DNA of 64,000 nucleotides from Enterobacter sp. 10-1 (GCA_002270295.1 NISF01000001.1:930001-994000), one strand, 5' to 3'. Positions 1 to 8,738 are shown, counted from the first letter of the stretch. The notes: generated by a model from the letters alone, not told the origin. Numbers and translations are program-made.

Positions 1-1
1 C

Positions 2-334
2 GAATTACGTCAACAAGGTTGCTGTTACACCATTAATAATTTATGGCTGCTAGGCTGGCTGGGGCAGTATGACAAGCTGGCTATGAGCCGAAAAGTTCTG
101 CAGCAATTTTATGCTCTGCGAGAACAAGATGAGCAAGCCTCTGTCTACTACAGCGGCGATTCGCTCAATGACGCGCCTATGTTTCGGTATTATCGTAAAA
201 GCTTAGGAATGAGCACCGTCAATAAAGTGTTACAGGAAATGCCGGCTTTGCCCAGCTGGATTAGCAAATACCCCGGTGGAGAGGGATTTGTGGATGGCGC
301 GCTTAGGATTCTTAATGCCAGGATAGGCCAGTAA
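2..334 (+). CDS. HAD-IIB family phosphatase, 3' fragment
   Basis: Only the 3' part of this gene is in the window; the frame is open from base 2 to the stop at 332-334 (110 codons). The fragment has SGDSLNDAPMF at about residues 51-61, which is the GDSxND acidic motif that binds Mg2+ in HAD hydrolases. It is preceded by DKLAMSRKVL, as in the cap-to-core return of HAD-IIB (Cof-like) phosphatases. A sugar-phosphate or phosphoglycerate-type phosphatase is likely, but the substrate cannot be told. The nucleophile motif (DxD) lies off the left edge. An ATG at 83 is internal and not the start. Confidence 0.75.
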   Translation, partial: ELRQQGCCYTINNLWLLGWLGQYDKLAMSRKVLQQFYALREQDEQASVYYSGDSLNDAPMFRYYRKSLGMSTVNKVLQEMPALPSWISKYPGGEGFVDGALRILNARIGQ

Positions 335-490
335 AGCATCCTCTGCATCCGCGCCCGAGGCGGCGAAACCACTGGTCAGAGATGCTTGTGGAAAGAGCTG
401 TAGCGATGGGTTACATTGTGATTAACATATTTGCACGTTTTTCTCCTGTGATTCTGTCATACATGCTGCTACGCCTCTGGGTTGGTTTAT

Positions 491-2140
491 ATGGATAACA
501 TAATGTTAACTGATATTTCATATCGTCATTTCGTTGAAAATGTGAAAGATTATGCTATCTATATGCTGGATCTGGATGGCACGATCGCCAGCTGGAATGA
601 AGGCGCGCGCCGGGCTAAGGGCTACTCCAGCAAAGAGATTATTGGCAGTAACTTCAGCATATTTTATAGCGAAGGCGAACAGCAATCGGGAGAGCCGGCG
701 AGAAATCTGGCGATCGCCCTGAAAACCGGGAAATTTGAGGGAGAAGGGTGGCGCTACAGGAAAGATGGTTCGTCCTTTTGGGCGCACGTCGTAATAGACG
801 CTATCAGAAATGATGATGGTACTTTACTGGGTTTTGCCAAAATAACCCGGGATATTACCGAGCATAAGGAAGTGATTGATAAGCTTTCGTGGATGGCGAG
901 GTATGATTCTCTTACCGGGCTACCTAACCGGGTGGCATTCTTTGCGTTTGTCGAAGGATTGATGGCGGGCAATAACTATACGCAGCTGGCGATCTTTACT
1001 ATAGACCTTGATAAGTTCAAGGAAATAAATGACGTTGAGGGTCATCTTATTGGCGACCTCCTCCTGCAAAGAGTCTCGGCTAATGTGACTAAAATGGTCA
1101 AGAATGATGAACTCGTGGCGAGGTTTGGCGGCGATGAGTTTGTGGCGGTAAAGCCGTTTGAGTCCGCCGAAGACCTCGACCTCTTTATCGAGAAACTGCA
1201 GGGCTGTTTTACCGGAACGCACAATTTTGCCAGCACTTCGGTTTCAGTCATCGCCAGTATTGGGATTTCTATTTTCCCGCGCGACGGTTCCGATATTAAC
1301 ACCTTAATTAGCAACTCAGATTTGGCGATGTATCGTGCCAAATCTGATATCGACAACAAGGTATGCCGGTACGAGCCTGAAATGGATGAACGAACGCGTA
1401 AGCGTAATCAGATGATTTCAGATATCAGGCAGGGGATCAAAGACGGCCAGTTTTATCTCCATTATCAGGAAAAACACTCAATTTCCGGGCAGCAGGTTAC
1501 GGGGTATGAAGCCTTATTACGCTGGCAGCATCCGGAACTCGGGCTGATATACCCTGACGAATTTATTCCCGTCGCGGAAGAGAGCGCAACGATTATACCC
1601 TTGGGCTATTGGGTATTAGAGCAGGTGTGCCGCGAAGCGTTAGTGAACAAGATTCACAAGAAGGTTTCGGTAAATATCTCTCCGGTGCAGCTGCGGCATC
1701 GCCATTTTATAGACAATGTCCGCGGCATTCTCATGAGAACCTGTTTCCCGGTTAGCCTCCTTGAGTTCGAGGTGACGGAGACGGCGTTTATTGTCGATAA
1801 AAAGCTGGTATTTAACGTTCTCTATCAAATAAAAAATATGGGGATCAGTATCGCCCTCGATGATTTCGGAACCGGCTACTCCTCCATTAGCATGCTGCGT
1901 GAATTTCATTTCGACCTCATCAAAATGGACCGCAGCTTTCTGCAAAACATTGAGAATGACTCCGAAGTTCGCTCCTTCGTGAGGGCGGTGATCTCACTCA
2001 GTAAATCGATTAACACCCCGCTGATTGCCGAGGGGGTTGAGACGTTGGAACAGCTGAAAATTCTGGAAGATGAAGGCTGTAACGAAGTTCAGGGATTTCT
2101 TTTTGGCAAGCCGACGATTATTGAGCAATTAAAAAAGTAG
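491..2140 (+). CDS. PAS-GGDEF-EAL cyclic-di-GMP turnover protein
   Basis: A cytoplasmic signalling protein of 549 residues. It has a PAS sensor (about 10-125, ending in the PAC-like GFAKITRDITEHK), a GGDEF domain with intact RFGGDEF (about 211-217) and DLDKFKEIND, and an EAL domain from about 310. The phosphodiesterase motifs are all visible: EALLRW (341-346), NISPVQL, EVTE, DDFGTGYSS, KMDRSF and AEGVET. Both catalytic halves therefore look competent on paper. The inhibitory RxxD site before GGDEF reads KNDE, so product inhibition may be lost. No membrane segment is seen. The start is uncertain: ATG 491 is used here, TTG 482 and ATG 503 are alternatives, and none has a strong ribosome binding site. 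It appears monocistronic. Confidence 0.9.
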   Translation: MDNIMLTDISYRHFVENVKDYAIYMLDLDGTIASWNEGARRAKGYSSKEIIGSNFSIFYSEGEQQSGEPARNLAIALKTGKFEGEGWRYRKDGSSFWAHVVIDAIRNDDGTLLGFAKITRDITEHKEVIDKLSWMARYDSLTGLPNRVAFFAFVEGLMAGNNYTQLAIFTIDLDKFKEINDVEGHLIGDLLLQRVSANVTKMVKNDELVARFGGDEFVAVKPFESAEDLDLFIEKLQGCFTGTHNFASTSVSVIASIGISIFPRDGSDINTLISNSDLAMYRAKSDIDNKVCRYEPEMDERTRKRNQMISDIRQGIKDGQFYLHYQEKHSISGQQVTGYEALLRWQHPELGLIYPDEFIPVAEESATIIPLGYWVLEQVCREALVNKIHKKVSVNISPVQLRHRHFIDNVRGILMRTCFPVSLLEFEVTETAFIVDKKLVFNVLYQIKNMGISIALDDFGTGYSSISMLREFHFDLIKMDRSFLQNIENDSEVRSFVRAVISLSKSINTPLIAEGVETLEQLKILEDEGCNEVQGFLFGKPTIIEQLKK

Positions 2141-2472
2141 GCTCTCAGGTTCTTCATCTCTACGCTGCGAGCAGGCCCGAGAGGCCTGCCTGCCGGCAGA
2201 ACGCCGGCTTCTCCTGCGGTTCGTCCCTCGACTGAAACTCCCCGAATGAAAAACGCCGGCGTCCCCGACGGGGGAAAGCGCGATGGCATTGACATTTTAT
2301 CTACCAACTAGTAGGTTGTTTTTTGCCGACCGCATAAAAATACCCGATTCTGACCACTGCGGGTCGGCTAATAAACGCAAGCCTCGGCCCTTAACGCGGT
2401 TTTGCAGCAATAAGATTTTGTCCTGCGGGAATCGTTTCTCGCGTATTTGTTTGTGGGTGCAATGTTAATAGT
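2141..2472. other. intergenic region ahead of the catalase-like gene
   Basis: This stretch of 332 bases has GC-rich self-complementary sequence near 2180-2225 (CCTGCC, GCCGGC repeats) that may end the upstream transcript, though no T-run follows. Further on is a promoter with an overlapping operator at 2289-2318. A short open stretch at 2283-2468 has no ribosome binding site or family resemblance and is not called. Confidence 0.5.
2289..2318 (+). promoter_or_regulatory. sigma-70 promoter with overlapping TetR-type operator
   Basis: A consensus -35 TTGACA (2289-2294) is followed after 17 bases by TAGGTT (2312-2317) as a weak -10. The near-palindrome CTACCAACTAGTAGGTTG (2301-2318) lies across the spacer and -10, the usual place for a repressor site. 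It would drive the catalase-like/cytochrome b561 pair. Which protein binds is inference; the TetR gene at 5259 is the nearest candidate. Confidence 0.5.
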
Positions 2473-2484
2473 GTGAGCGAAAAT

Positions 2485-3540
2485 ATGACAACCTCTTCAC
2501 TTTCCGGTGGCCAAAAAATAGCGCGTCTGCTGTTAGTTGGTCTTATTCCTTTAGGCGTAATATTGCTCTTTCTGTGGGCGGGCGGCTGGCTGACGCCGAA
2601 TCGTCTCAGCGCGGACAAGCTGGTGACGGTCCTGCAAAAATCGGGCGGCGAGCATCCTGGCTTTCGTCGCAATCATGCCAAAGGCGTATGCGTGGTGGGG
2701 CGTTTTATCTCTAACGGCAACGCCAGCTCGCTGTCGCGCGCAGCGCTGTTCGCCGCCGGAGAAACGCCGGTAACGGGCCGCTTTGCCATCGCCGGCGGCA
2801 ACCCCAACGCGCCGGATTATGCCGTTCCCGTACGCAGCATGGCGCTGGAGTTCAGACAGGGGAACGGGGAGCAGTGGCGGACGGGGATGAACGCCATGCC
2901 GCTGTTCCCGGTTTCCACCGTTGAAGAGTTCTACGAGCTGCAAACGGTCACCTTGCCCGATCCGGCAACCGGCAAACCGGACCCGGAAAAGCTAAAGGCG
3001 TTTGTGGGCTCGCACCCCCAGCTGCAGCGCTATCTGGCCTGGGCGAAGCAGTACGTCCCCTCATCGAGCTGGGCGAGCGATCGCTATAACAGCCTGAACG
3101 CGTTCCGTTTTATCGACAGGACGGGGGCCGAGCATCTGGTTCGCTGGAGCATGGTGCCGCATACCGACTATCAGCCCATTAGCGAGGCGGATAAAAGTAA
3201 TAAAGATTTCCTGCAGCAGGATATTACACAGCGCCTGGCTCAGGGACCGCTGCGGTGGGATCTGATGATCACCGTCGCCCAGGCGGGCGACGCGAGCAAC
3301 GATGCGGCTAAGCTCTGGCCTGACGATCGGCAAACCGTCAATGCCGGTACCCTCGAGCTGGTAAGCGCCAGCGCGCAGGAGAACGGCCCATGCAACGATA
3401 TCAACTACGATCCGCTGATCCTGCCGGCCGGGATCGCCGCGTCGGACGATCCTTTACTCAACGCGCGTTCGTCGGCCTACGCCAAATCGTATAACGCGCG
3501 CACCCGCGAGCAGTCCCAACGGTCAGGAGCCCACTTATGA
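2485..3540 (+). CDS. catalase-related peroxidase, membrane-anchored
   Basis: A heme protein of the small catalase-like (SrpA/catalase-related peroxidase) family, 351 residues against about 480 or more for true catalases. An N-terminal hydrophobic helix (about 13-36, IARLLLVGLIPLGVILLFL) should anchor it with the heme domain in the periplasm. RRNHAKGVCVVGRF contains the distal-heme histidine context, and RYNSLNAFRFID plus SAYAKSYNARTRE near the C terminus fit the proximal tyrosine side. Its last four bases overlap the start of a cytochrome b561 gene, so the two are probably co-translated and b561 may feed electrons. ATG 2485 is preferred; GTG 2473 in frame is possible. Peroxidase activity is inferred from the family. 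Confidence 0.85.
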   Translation: MTTSSLSGGQKIARLLLVGLIPLGVILLFLWAGGWLTPNRLSADKLVTVLQKSGGEHPGFRRNHAKGVCVVGRFISNGNASSLSRAALFAAGETPVTGRFAIAGGNPNAPDYAVPVRSMALEFRQGNGEQWRTGMNAMPLFPVSTVEEFYELQTVTLPDPATGKPDPEKLKAFVGSHPQLQRYLAWAKQYVPSSSWASDRYNSLNAFRFIDRTGAEHLVRWSMVPHTDYQPISEADKSNKDFLQQDITQRLAQGPLRWDLMITVAQAGDASNDAAKLWPDDRQTVNAGTLELVSASAQENGPCNDINYDPLILPAGIAASDDPLLNARSSAYAKSYNARTREQSQRSGAHL

Positions 3541-4073
3541 AACAGGTAACCCATTTTCATCCGGCGCTGCGCTGGCTGCACTGGCTGATGGCCGCGGCAA
3601 TCGTGGCGATGCTGTTTATTGGCGTGGCGATGGTTTCAACGGTTTCGTCGCTGCATGCGCTGCTGGTGTCGATTCACAAACCGCTGGGCCTGATGATCCT
3701 GCTGCTGGTGGTGGTGCGGCTGTGGCTGCGCTTTTACACCGCCGTGCCGCCGCTGCCGGCTGCCATACCCGCCTGGCAACGGCGGCTGGCGCATCTCTCG
3801 CACTGGATACTGTATGCGATGATGTTCCTCCAGCCGCTCATCGGCTGGGCGATGCAGTCGGCGGCGGGGTATCCGGTCTCCGTCGGCGGGGCCTTTGTTT
3901 TACCGCCTGTCGCGCCGGTGAATAACGACTGGTATGCGGTCCTGCGCCCGCTGCACTCTGCGGTTGCGCTGCTGCTGTTCATTACCGTGATGCTGCATCT
4001 GGCCGCCGCGCTATTTCATGCTTTAGTGCGCCGCGACGGCGTCTTTGAAAGTATGTCCGGGAGAAGAGAGTGA
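3537..4073 (+). CDS. cytochrome b561 family protein
   Basis: An integral membrane di-heme b-type cytochrome of 178 residues with four predicted helices. Histidines that could ligate heme lie in HPALRWLHWLMA (about 8-16), SIHKPLGLM, LSHWILY and RPLHSAVALLL. The family moves electrons from quinol to periplasmic acceptors. The ATG sits inside the stop of the catalase-like gene (ATGA overlap), and the same pairing of catalase-related peroxidase with b561 is common in enterobacteria. The partner role is inferred from that coupling. Confidence 0.88.
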   Translation: MKQVTHFHPALRWLHWLMAAAIVAMLFIGVAMVSTVSSLHALLVSIHKPLGLMILLLVVVRLWLRFYTAVPPLPAAIPAWQRRLAHLSHWILYAMMFLQPLIGWAMQSAAGYPVSVGGAFVLPPVAPVNNDWYAVLRPLHSAVALLLFITVMLHLAAALFHALVRRDGVFESMSGRRE

Positions 4074-4144
4074 GGTCGGGGATAAGGCGCTATCGAGCCG
4101 CCGGGCAAAACCGTGCCGAACTGTTTTCGGCACGGGGTGGGGGA

Positions 4145-4900
4145 TTAATCCGGGTTCATGGCGCGAAAAAGCGTCGCAAACGTGCCCTCTTTTTCCGCCC
4201 AGCGGCGGCCCTTATCGCCATCAAGCAGGATCTCCCCGTTCGGGTGCCGATGGTGCTCAATCAATTCCATCACTCTCGAGATATACTCCGCCAGCGGCAT
4301 CGCCCTCGGGTCGGCGGCCTGAGCGCTGCCCGTCAGCTCGGTCTGCACGTACGGCGGCGACAGCTCAAGGACCTCAACCGGAATATGCCGCATCTGGTGA
4401 CGCAAAGAGATCAGCCACGAGTGCAGGAACGCCTTGCTGGCGCAGTAGGTTGGGAAGTCCGCCTTAGGTACGAATGCCAGCGCGGAGCTGGTTGCCATAA
4501 AGGTGGCGTCCGGCTGGCCCTGAATCAGCGGCAGGAAGGCCGCCGCGAAGCGGATGGTGCCGAGAATATTGGTCCTGACGATGTCCTGAGCGACGCCCGC
4601 GTCCCCGCCGTCGGCGAGGAAATCTTCGCTGCGTGAAATACCGGCATTGGCGATCAGCACGTTCAGCTGTGGAAAGCGCGCTTTGACCTCTGAGGCAACG
4701 GCCTCAAGCATCGCGTCATCGTCTATATCGAGCCTGAAGCCCGTTATTCCGGGATGAGTGCGGGCGATCTCGTCGAGCAGAGCCTGGCGGCGTCCGGTGA
4801 TGATGACCCGGTTGCCGCGCGCGCAAAACGCTTCGGCCAGCGCGCGGCCGATACCGCTGGTGGCGCCAGTAATCAGAATGGTGTTACCGCTAATTTTCAT
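4145..4900 (-). CDS. short-chain dehydrogenase (DltE-like SDR)
   Basis: A classical SDR of 251 residues. The cofactor motif is TGATSGIG (about 11-18), followed by NAG (about 84-86) and a catalytic Ser with YCASK (Tyr and Lys about 150-155). TGRR after the second strand suggests an NADP(H) preference. It resembles the oxidoreductases named after DltE, but no dlt genes are present, so the D-alanylation link is nominal and the substrate is unknown. It stands alone on the minus strand, divergent from the TetR gene at 5259 across a 358-base gap that holds an operator-like palindrome, which suggests local repression. Confidence 0.85.
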   Translation of the reverse strand: MKISGNTILITGATSGIGRALAEAFCARGNRVIITGRRQALLDEIARTHPGITGFRLDIDDDAMLEAVASEVKARFPQLNVLIANAGISRSEDFLADGGDAGVAQDIVRTNILGTIRFAAAFLPLIQGQPDATFMATSSALAFVPKADFPTYCASKAFLHSWLISLRHQMRHIPVEVLELSPPYVQTELTGSAQAADPRAMPLAEYISRVMELIEHHRHPNGEILLDGDKGRRWAEKEGTFATLFRAMNPD

Positions 4901-5258
4901 AACAATGTCCTCTCCGGTCAGAGCTGGTGGAAAGGCGGCGAGGGGCTATCGGAGCTGCCGTAGCAGATGATAACCGCCTGAAAACAGAACGTCGCCGCTA
5001 GATCCCCGTATTCTCTGCTGAGACCCTGGGGTATCCGGGCGCGTTGGATGACGGTAACGCCTACGGCATTGTGGAAATGCCCGGTGATTATATTTACGCC
5101 ATCTTGGGTCGGCAAGGGAATTATCTGACCAGCGATTGTCGGTTAAACCCCGGCGGCGCTTTGCGCATCGGCAGGAGGGCTACCTGTTGGTAGGTTTCCT
5201 GCCAACGCTCTGATATTATGCACCTTATTCAGTATCACATGCACACGCGGATCCGACT
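4901..5258. other. divergent intergenic region SDR/TetR
   Basis: 358 bases between the SDR and TetR genes. It contains an operator-like inverted repeat (5186-5206) and a TATTAT -10-like element (5214-5219) before the TetR gene. A 63-codon open stretch (5002-5193, plus strand) without a clear start reads like degraded coding sequence but matches no family I recognise. Confidence 0.4.
5186..5206. promoter_or_regulatory. inverted-repeat operator upstream of TetR gene
   Basis: Arms GTTGGTAGG and CCTGCCAAC flank a TTT centre, with one mismatch in nine pairs. It lies 53 bases before the TetR start and just before a TATTAT hexamer. TetR proteins usually bind such repeats in their own promoters, so autoregulation and control of the divergent SDR gene are inferred. 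Confidence 0.5.
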
Positions 5259-5846
5259 ATGGCGACTGAGCGTTCATCGAAAGCAAACGAAATTATTTCT
5301 TATACCCGACAGCTACTTACCTCCGGCGGCTACCAGAGTTTCAGCTTTGCCGATATTTCTGCAAAGGTGAATATTCGTAAAGCGAGCATTCATCACCATT
5401 TCCCGAGCAAGGCGGAGCTGGTGAAGGTCGTGGTAACCGGGTATCGGGAAGAGGCGCGGGCCGGAATGCAGGCGATGAGCCGGCAGATGAATAACCCGGT
5501 GGCGGAACTTCAGGCCTACGTCGACTACTGGGCTACCTGTATTCGCGAGGGATCCTCACCGTTTTGCATCTGCGCGATGCTTGCCGTCGAGCTGCCGACG
5601 CTGCCGCCGGAAATAGCCAGCGAAGTGACCGGGCATTTCAGCGATCTTACCGATTGGCTGGCCTCTTTACTGCGCAGGGGGGAAAGCGAAAAGCGCCTGC
5701 GGATATCCGGCGCCCCTGCGGATGAGGCGAGCCTGCTGATGGCGACGGTGCATGGCGCCATGCTGTCGGCGCGCGCCTTTAACGATGCGGATATTTTCCG
5801 CAGAATTGTGCAGCCACTGATCGATAACATCACGCTCCGCGCCTGA
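5259..5846 (+). CDS. TetR/AcrR family repressor
   Basis: 195 residues. The N-terminal helix-turn-helix is clear: FADISAKVNIRKASIHHHFPSKAELV (about 29-54). The C-terminal ligand domain is of the type seen with SDR and alkene-reductase neighbours (FCICAMLAVELPTLPPEIA), and its cysteine pair could sense electrophiles, though that is speculation. It is divergent from the SDR gene at 4145-4900 and has an inverted repeat in its own upstream region. The likely target set is itself plus the SDR. Confidence 0.9.
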   Translation: MATERSSKANEIISYTRQLLTSGGYQSFSFADISAKVNIRKASIHHHFPSKAELVKVVVTGYREEARAGMQAMSRQMNNPVAELQAYVDYWATCIREGSSPFCICAMLAVELPTLPPEIASEVTGHFSDLTDWLASLLRRGESEKRLRISGAPADEASLLMATVHGAMLSARAFNDADIFRRIVQPLIDNITLRA

Positions 5847-5912
5847 TCGTTCGCCGGAGATCGCGCGATACAATCAGCCGTCTCATATCTGCGCAGCGTT
5901 GACCCAATGCGG

Positions 5913-6317
5913 CTATTGATCGACAAAAAGGGCATTCATTTTGAATGAGTCATAATATCCCCAGATTTTTACGATTTTCTGATGCTCCAGGCGCAACACC
6001 CAGCAATATTGCATATTAAAATCTGCGCCGTTTTTACCTTGACCGCCGGTGGCGTGGAACTGCAGGCAGGCAAGGTCTCCGTCAACGATCAGGCTATCGA
6101 CGATCGGCACGGGCCATGACGCCAGTCGGTCATCAAGCCGTTTAAGCAGCCGTTGGCGGTAGTTTTCTTTTCCCCGGTAGCATCCCGAGATCGGCGAGGT
6201 GCCCATAGCATTGAATTCCAGATCGTCATGCAATGCGGCGATAAAATTCTCTCCCCATCCCCGATCCGCTATCGAAAGGAAAAGCGACGATAAAAACTGG
6301 CGGTTCTCTTCACTCAT
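5913..6317 (-). CDS. SnoaL/NTF2-like protein
   Basis: 134 residues with the NTF2-like cone-fold pattern: a first helix pair, then LEFNAMGTSPISGCYRGKENYRQ, the common pocket-forming segment of SnoaL-type isomerases and scavenger proteins. Its ATG overlaps the end of the upstream NTF2-like gene by 8 bases, so the two form an operon. The function is not assigned; members include polyketide cyclases, isomerases and dehydratases. The divergent LysR gene at 7013 is the likely regulator. Confidence 0.75.
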   Translation of the reverse strand: MSEENRQFLSSLFLSIADRGWGENFIAALHDDLEFNAMGTSPISGCYRGKENYRQRLLKRLDDRLASWPVPIVDSLIVDGDLACLQFHATGGQGKNGADFNMQYCWVLRLEHQKIVKIWGYYDSFKMNALFVDQ

Positions 6318-6885
6318 GATCTTGCTCCGTAGCGGTTAATGGGTTCTGGTAGGTCGCCTGCAGAACATCTGCGAGGCCTCGCGCCAGCAGCTGACGCGGG
6401 GCCTCGCTCCCGTCGACGGGAAGCAGCGTTCTGCTGCGTATTTTCCAGCGCCCGTCGTGGCATTCAAGCTCCCAGCGGTTAACGACAACCCGATGGATGC
6501 GGTACCCGGTGGAGGTGCCGTGGTTAGCCATTTCCCGCGGCGCACCCTGCTTATCCAGCTGCAAAAGCTGTAAATAGGAGGTCACAACGGCCGTATCGCC
6601 GCGCAGGTCGATAAGCGGTAATCCGGCAAAATGCGCCAGCCCGCTTTTGATAGCCTCTTCATGAGCCGGCCTGAGAATAAATGCCGCAATAGCCGCCACG
6701 CCTTTTGCGCCGTCCAGCCCCTCTCCGCGATTAAACACTCCGTCCTCCATATAGACGGATGCCGTATATTCAGCGAGCCCGCTGTCGGCGCTGGGGGGAT
6801 GAGAGGCAATAAGCTCATAGATCGCTAATTTCGCTTCTATTATTCGCAGCCGTTGTTCTATCGTAAGTTGATTTTCGTTAGCCAT
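6310..6885 (-). CDS. SnoaL-like/ring-hydroxylating dioxygenase beta-like protein
   Basis: 191 residues of NTF2-like fold. The start (MANENQLTIEQRLRIIEAKLAIYELIASH) followed by YTASVYMEDGVFNRGEGLDGAKGVAAI matches SnoaL_4-type proteins, as does the C-terminal WELECHDGRWKIRSRTLLPVDG strand pair. The HYD dyads of scytalone dehydratase are not obvious. It is the first gene of a two-gene operon with the next NTF2-like gene and is divergent from a LysR regulator. A role in aromatic or small-lactone metabolism is possible but not shown. Confidence 0.75.
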   Translation of the reverse strand: MANENQLTIEQRLRIIEAKLAIYELIASHPPSADSGLAEYTASVYMEDGVFNRGEGLDGAKGVAAIAAFILRPAHEEAIKSGLAHFAGLPLIDLRGDTAVVTSYLQLLQLDKQGAPREMANHGTSTGYRIHRVVVNRWELECHDGRWKIRSRTLLPVDGSEAPRQLLARGLADVLQATYQNPLTATEQDHE

Positions 6886-7012
6886 ACGGTATCTCTTCCT
6901 GTTGTTTCGGGCTTGACTAAAGCGGTACGACCATAATAATTGTTTTATGGAATTGCATAATCCGCTAAAAACTTGATGCAGTGATTAGCCATATTTAATA
7001 AAGGGGCAACGG

Positions 7013-7960
7013 ATGATTAGCCGCGCGCATTTTCCGGCGCTTAATACGTTTGTTATGGTCGCCGAAAAGCTGAACTTCAGGGCCGTTGCGGACGCGCTGG
7101 GCGTCTCCGCATCCGCCGTCAGCCAGCAAATTAACGGGCTTGAAGAGCAGCTGGGGCTGCGGCTTTTCAACCGAACAACGCGTTCCGTAAGCCTCACCGA
7201 GGACGGCAGGGGGCTGTATCTGCAGGTCGCCCCGCTGCTGGAGAACCTTGCCGGCGCGCTGATGCAGGCGCAGTCCCGCAGTCGGGTCATCAAGGGGCAT
7301 ATTCGCCTTCACGCTTTTCGCTCGGCGGCAGAAATGTTCCTCGACGCCAGGATACCCGCTTTTCTCGCCGCTTTTCCCGACGTGCACATGGATATTGCCG
7401 TCCACGACTCCCCCGTGGATCTGATTGCCGGTGGGTACGATCTTTCGCTGCGGCTGGGCGAGGTGCTGGCGCCCGGGTTAGTTGCGGTCCCCGTTGGCGG
7501 GCCGCTGCATCAAATCGTTGTCGCGGCGCCGTCCTATCTGGCAAGGCATGGCAGCATCGGGAAGCCAGAGGATTTAAGCCATCACAACTGTATCGGCTGG
7601 CGGTGGCCGGGAGCGGCAACGCCGGAGCCCTGGCAATTCGCTTATAACGGCCGGTTAAAAAATATTGCGGTGAGCGGGAATTTGCTGGTGGACGATCGCG
7701 AGCGGCAGTATCAGGCGGCGATCGCGGGAGTCGGGGTGGCTCAGGTTACTGAGGAACGGGTGAGGCCGCATCTGGTTTCCGGCGCCCTGCAGCGCATTCT
7801 TAGCGCCTGGGAAACTGAATTTGCGGGATACTATCTGTGCTGGACGGCGGGGAGAGCTATGTCGCCGGCGATGAGGGCCTGTATCGACTGGTTACGGCAA
7901 GAACCGCGAGAGCCTCTGGCGTCAGGCGGCTTTAATCCGGGCGAAAAAACTCACGGATAA
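7013..7960 (+). CDS. LysR family transcriptional regulator
   Basis: 315 residues. The N-terminal winged helix is typical (LNTFVMVAEKLNFRAVADALGVSASAVSQQINGLEEQLGLRLFNRTTRSVSLTEDG, about 9-65 read as domain). The C-terminal effector domain belongs to the group with DLSLRLGEVL and GIGVAQV-like elements (here GVGVAQVTEERV). GGGGCAACGG before ATG gives a usable ribosome binding site. The gene is divergent from the NTF2-like pair with 127 AT-rich bases between, so it probably controls them. Confidence 0.9.
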   Translation: MISRAHFPALNTFVMVAEKLNFRAVADALGVSASAVSQQINGLEEQLGLRLFNRTTRSVSLTEDGRGLYLQVAPLLENLAGALMQAQSRSRVIKGHIRLHAFRSAAEMFLDARIPAFLAAFPDVHMDIAVHDSPVDLIAGGYDLSLRLGEVLAPGLVAVPVGGPLHQIVVAAPSYLARHGSIGKPEDLSHHNCIGWRWPGAATPEPWQFAYNGRLKNIAVSGNLLVDDRERQYQAAIAGVGVAQVTEERVRPHLVSGALQRILSAWETEFAGYYLCWTAGRAMSPAMRACIDWLRQEPREPLASGGFNPGEKTHG

Positions 7961-7978
7961 TCGCCATGAGGCTGGTGG

Positions 7979-8662
7979 CTACTTGCCGAATTTTTCATGG
8001 AATCGGCGCTCTATTCCGCCAAGGTGCCAGTGCAGTTTCTCATGCGCCTGCTGGTCCTCCTGCCGCTCTAACAGCCCGACGATCGTTTCATGATCAACCT
8101 GGGAATTTTGAAACTCTTCCGGCGTTCTGGTCAGATGGTTCAGGAAGGCGCGTATGCGGTTGATGCTGGTTTTATAGAAACCGATCAGCTCCCTGTTCTG
8201 GCTGGATTCAACGATCGCCATATGAAAATCCGAATCGGCCTGGCGGTAGCTCTCCGGCGCGTTTTGCAACGCCTCGCGTCCCCGCTCAACGTGCTCTTTC
8301 AGCAGCGCAACCAGCGCCTGGCGATCGTGTCGAAGAGCCAGCGTTAGCGCGCCGGCCTCAAGGATTTGCCGCATTTCACAGGTTTCCCGCATCTCCTGCT
8401 CATTGAACTCAAAGACGAAGGTCCCACGCTGGGGAAATATTTGTACCAGGCGTTCCATTTCCAGCTTTTGCAGCGCAGCTCTTACCGGCGTCCGGCTCAC
8501 GTTGAGCTGGGCCGCAATATCATTTTCTGAAATTAGCGAGCCGGGCTCTATTTGGCAATTGACGATGAGGTCGCGAATGTGATCGGCCAGAATACTACTC
8601 AGTGACTGAGGGCGGATTATCTTCTTCGAGGACCAGTCAATAAATAGTTTATCGGAGGACAT
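7979..8662 (-). CDS. GntR family regulator (FadR-C/FCD subgroup)
   Basis: 227 residues from ATG 8662; an in-frame upstream ATG at 8764 would add an unlikely tail. The winged helix reads LADHIRDLIVNCQIEPGSLISENDIAAQLNVSRTPVRAALQKLEMERLVQIFPQRGTFV and is followed by an FCD domain with the metal-ligand pattern DxxFH (ADSDFHMAIVESS) and later histidines (DHETIV, HWHLGG). FCD regulators sense sugar acids or carboxylates. It lies next to a sugar-acid dehydratase and MFS gene, and TTGTATAC-type sites lie before both units, so it probably represses them. Confidence 0.88.
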   Translation of the reverse strand: MSSDKLFIDWSSKKIIRPQSLSSILADHIRDLIVNCQIEPGSLISENDIAAQLNVSRTPVRAALQKLEMERLVQIFPQRGTFVFEFNEQEMRETCEMRQILEAGALTLALRHDRQALVALLKEHVERGREALQNAPESYRQADSDFHMAIVESSQNRELIGFYKTSINRIRAFLNHLTRTPEEFQNSQVDHETIVGLLERQEDQQAHEKLHWHLGGIERRFHEKFGK

Positions 8663-8738
8663 AGCGTGGCGTACTTCCCTAATACAAATAGCCTTTATTG
8701 CCTCAATAGTTGCACGATCCGATTTAAGATGCAAGGTG

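Noticed and set aside
2283-2468. 61-codon open stretch before the catalase-like gene
   Set aside because: It starts inside the promoter/operator and has no ribosome binding site or coding character.
5002-5193. 63-codon open stretch with protein-like composition upstream of the TetR gene
   Set aside because: No proper start, no known family, and it ends inside the operator; could be a decayed fragment but cannot be supported.
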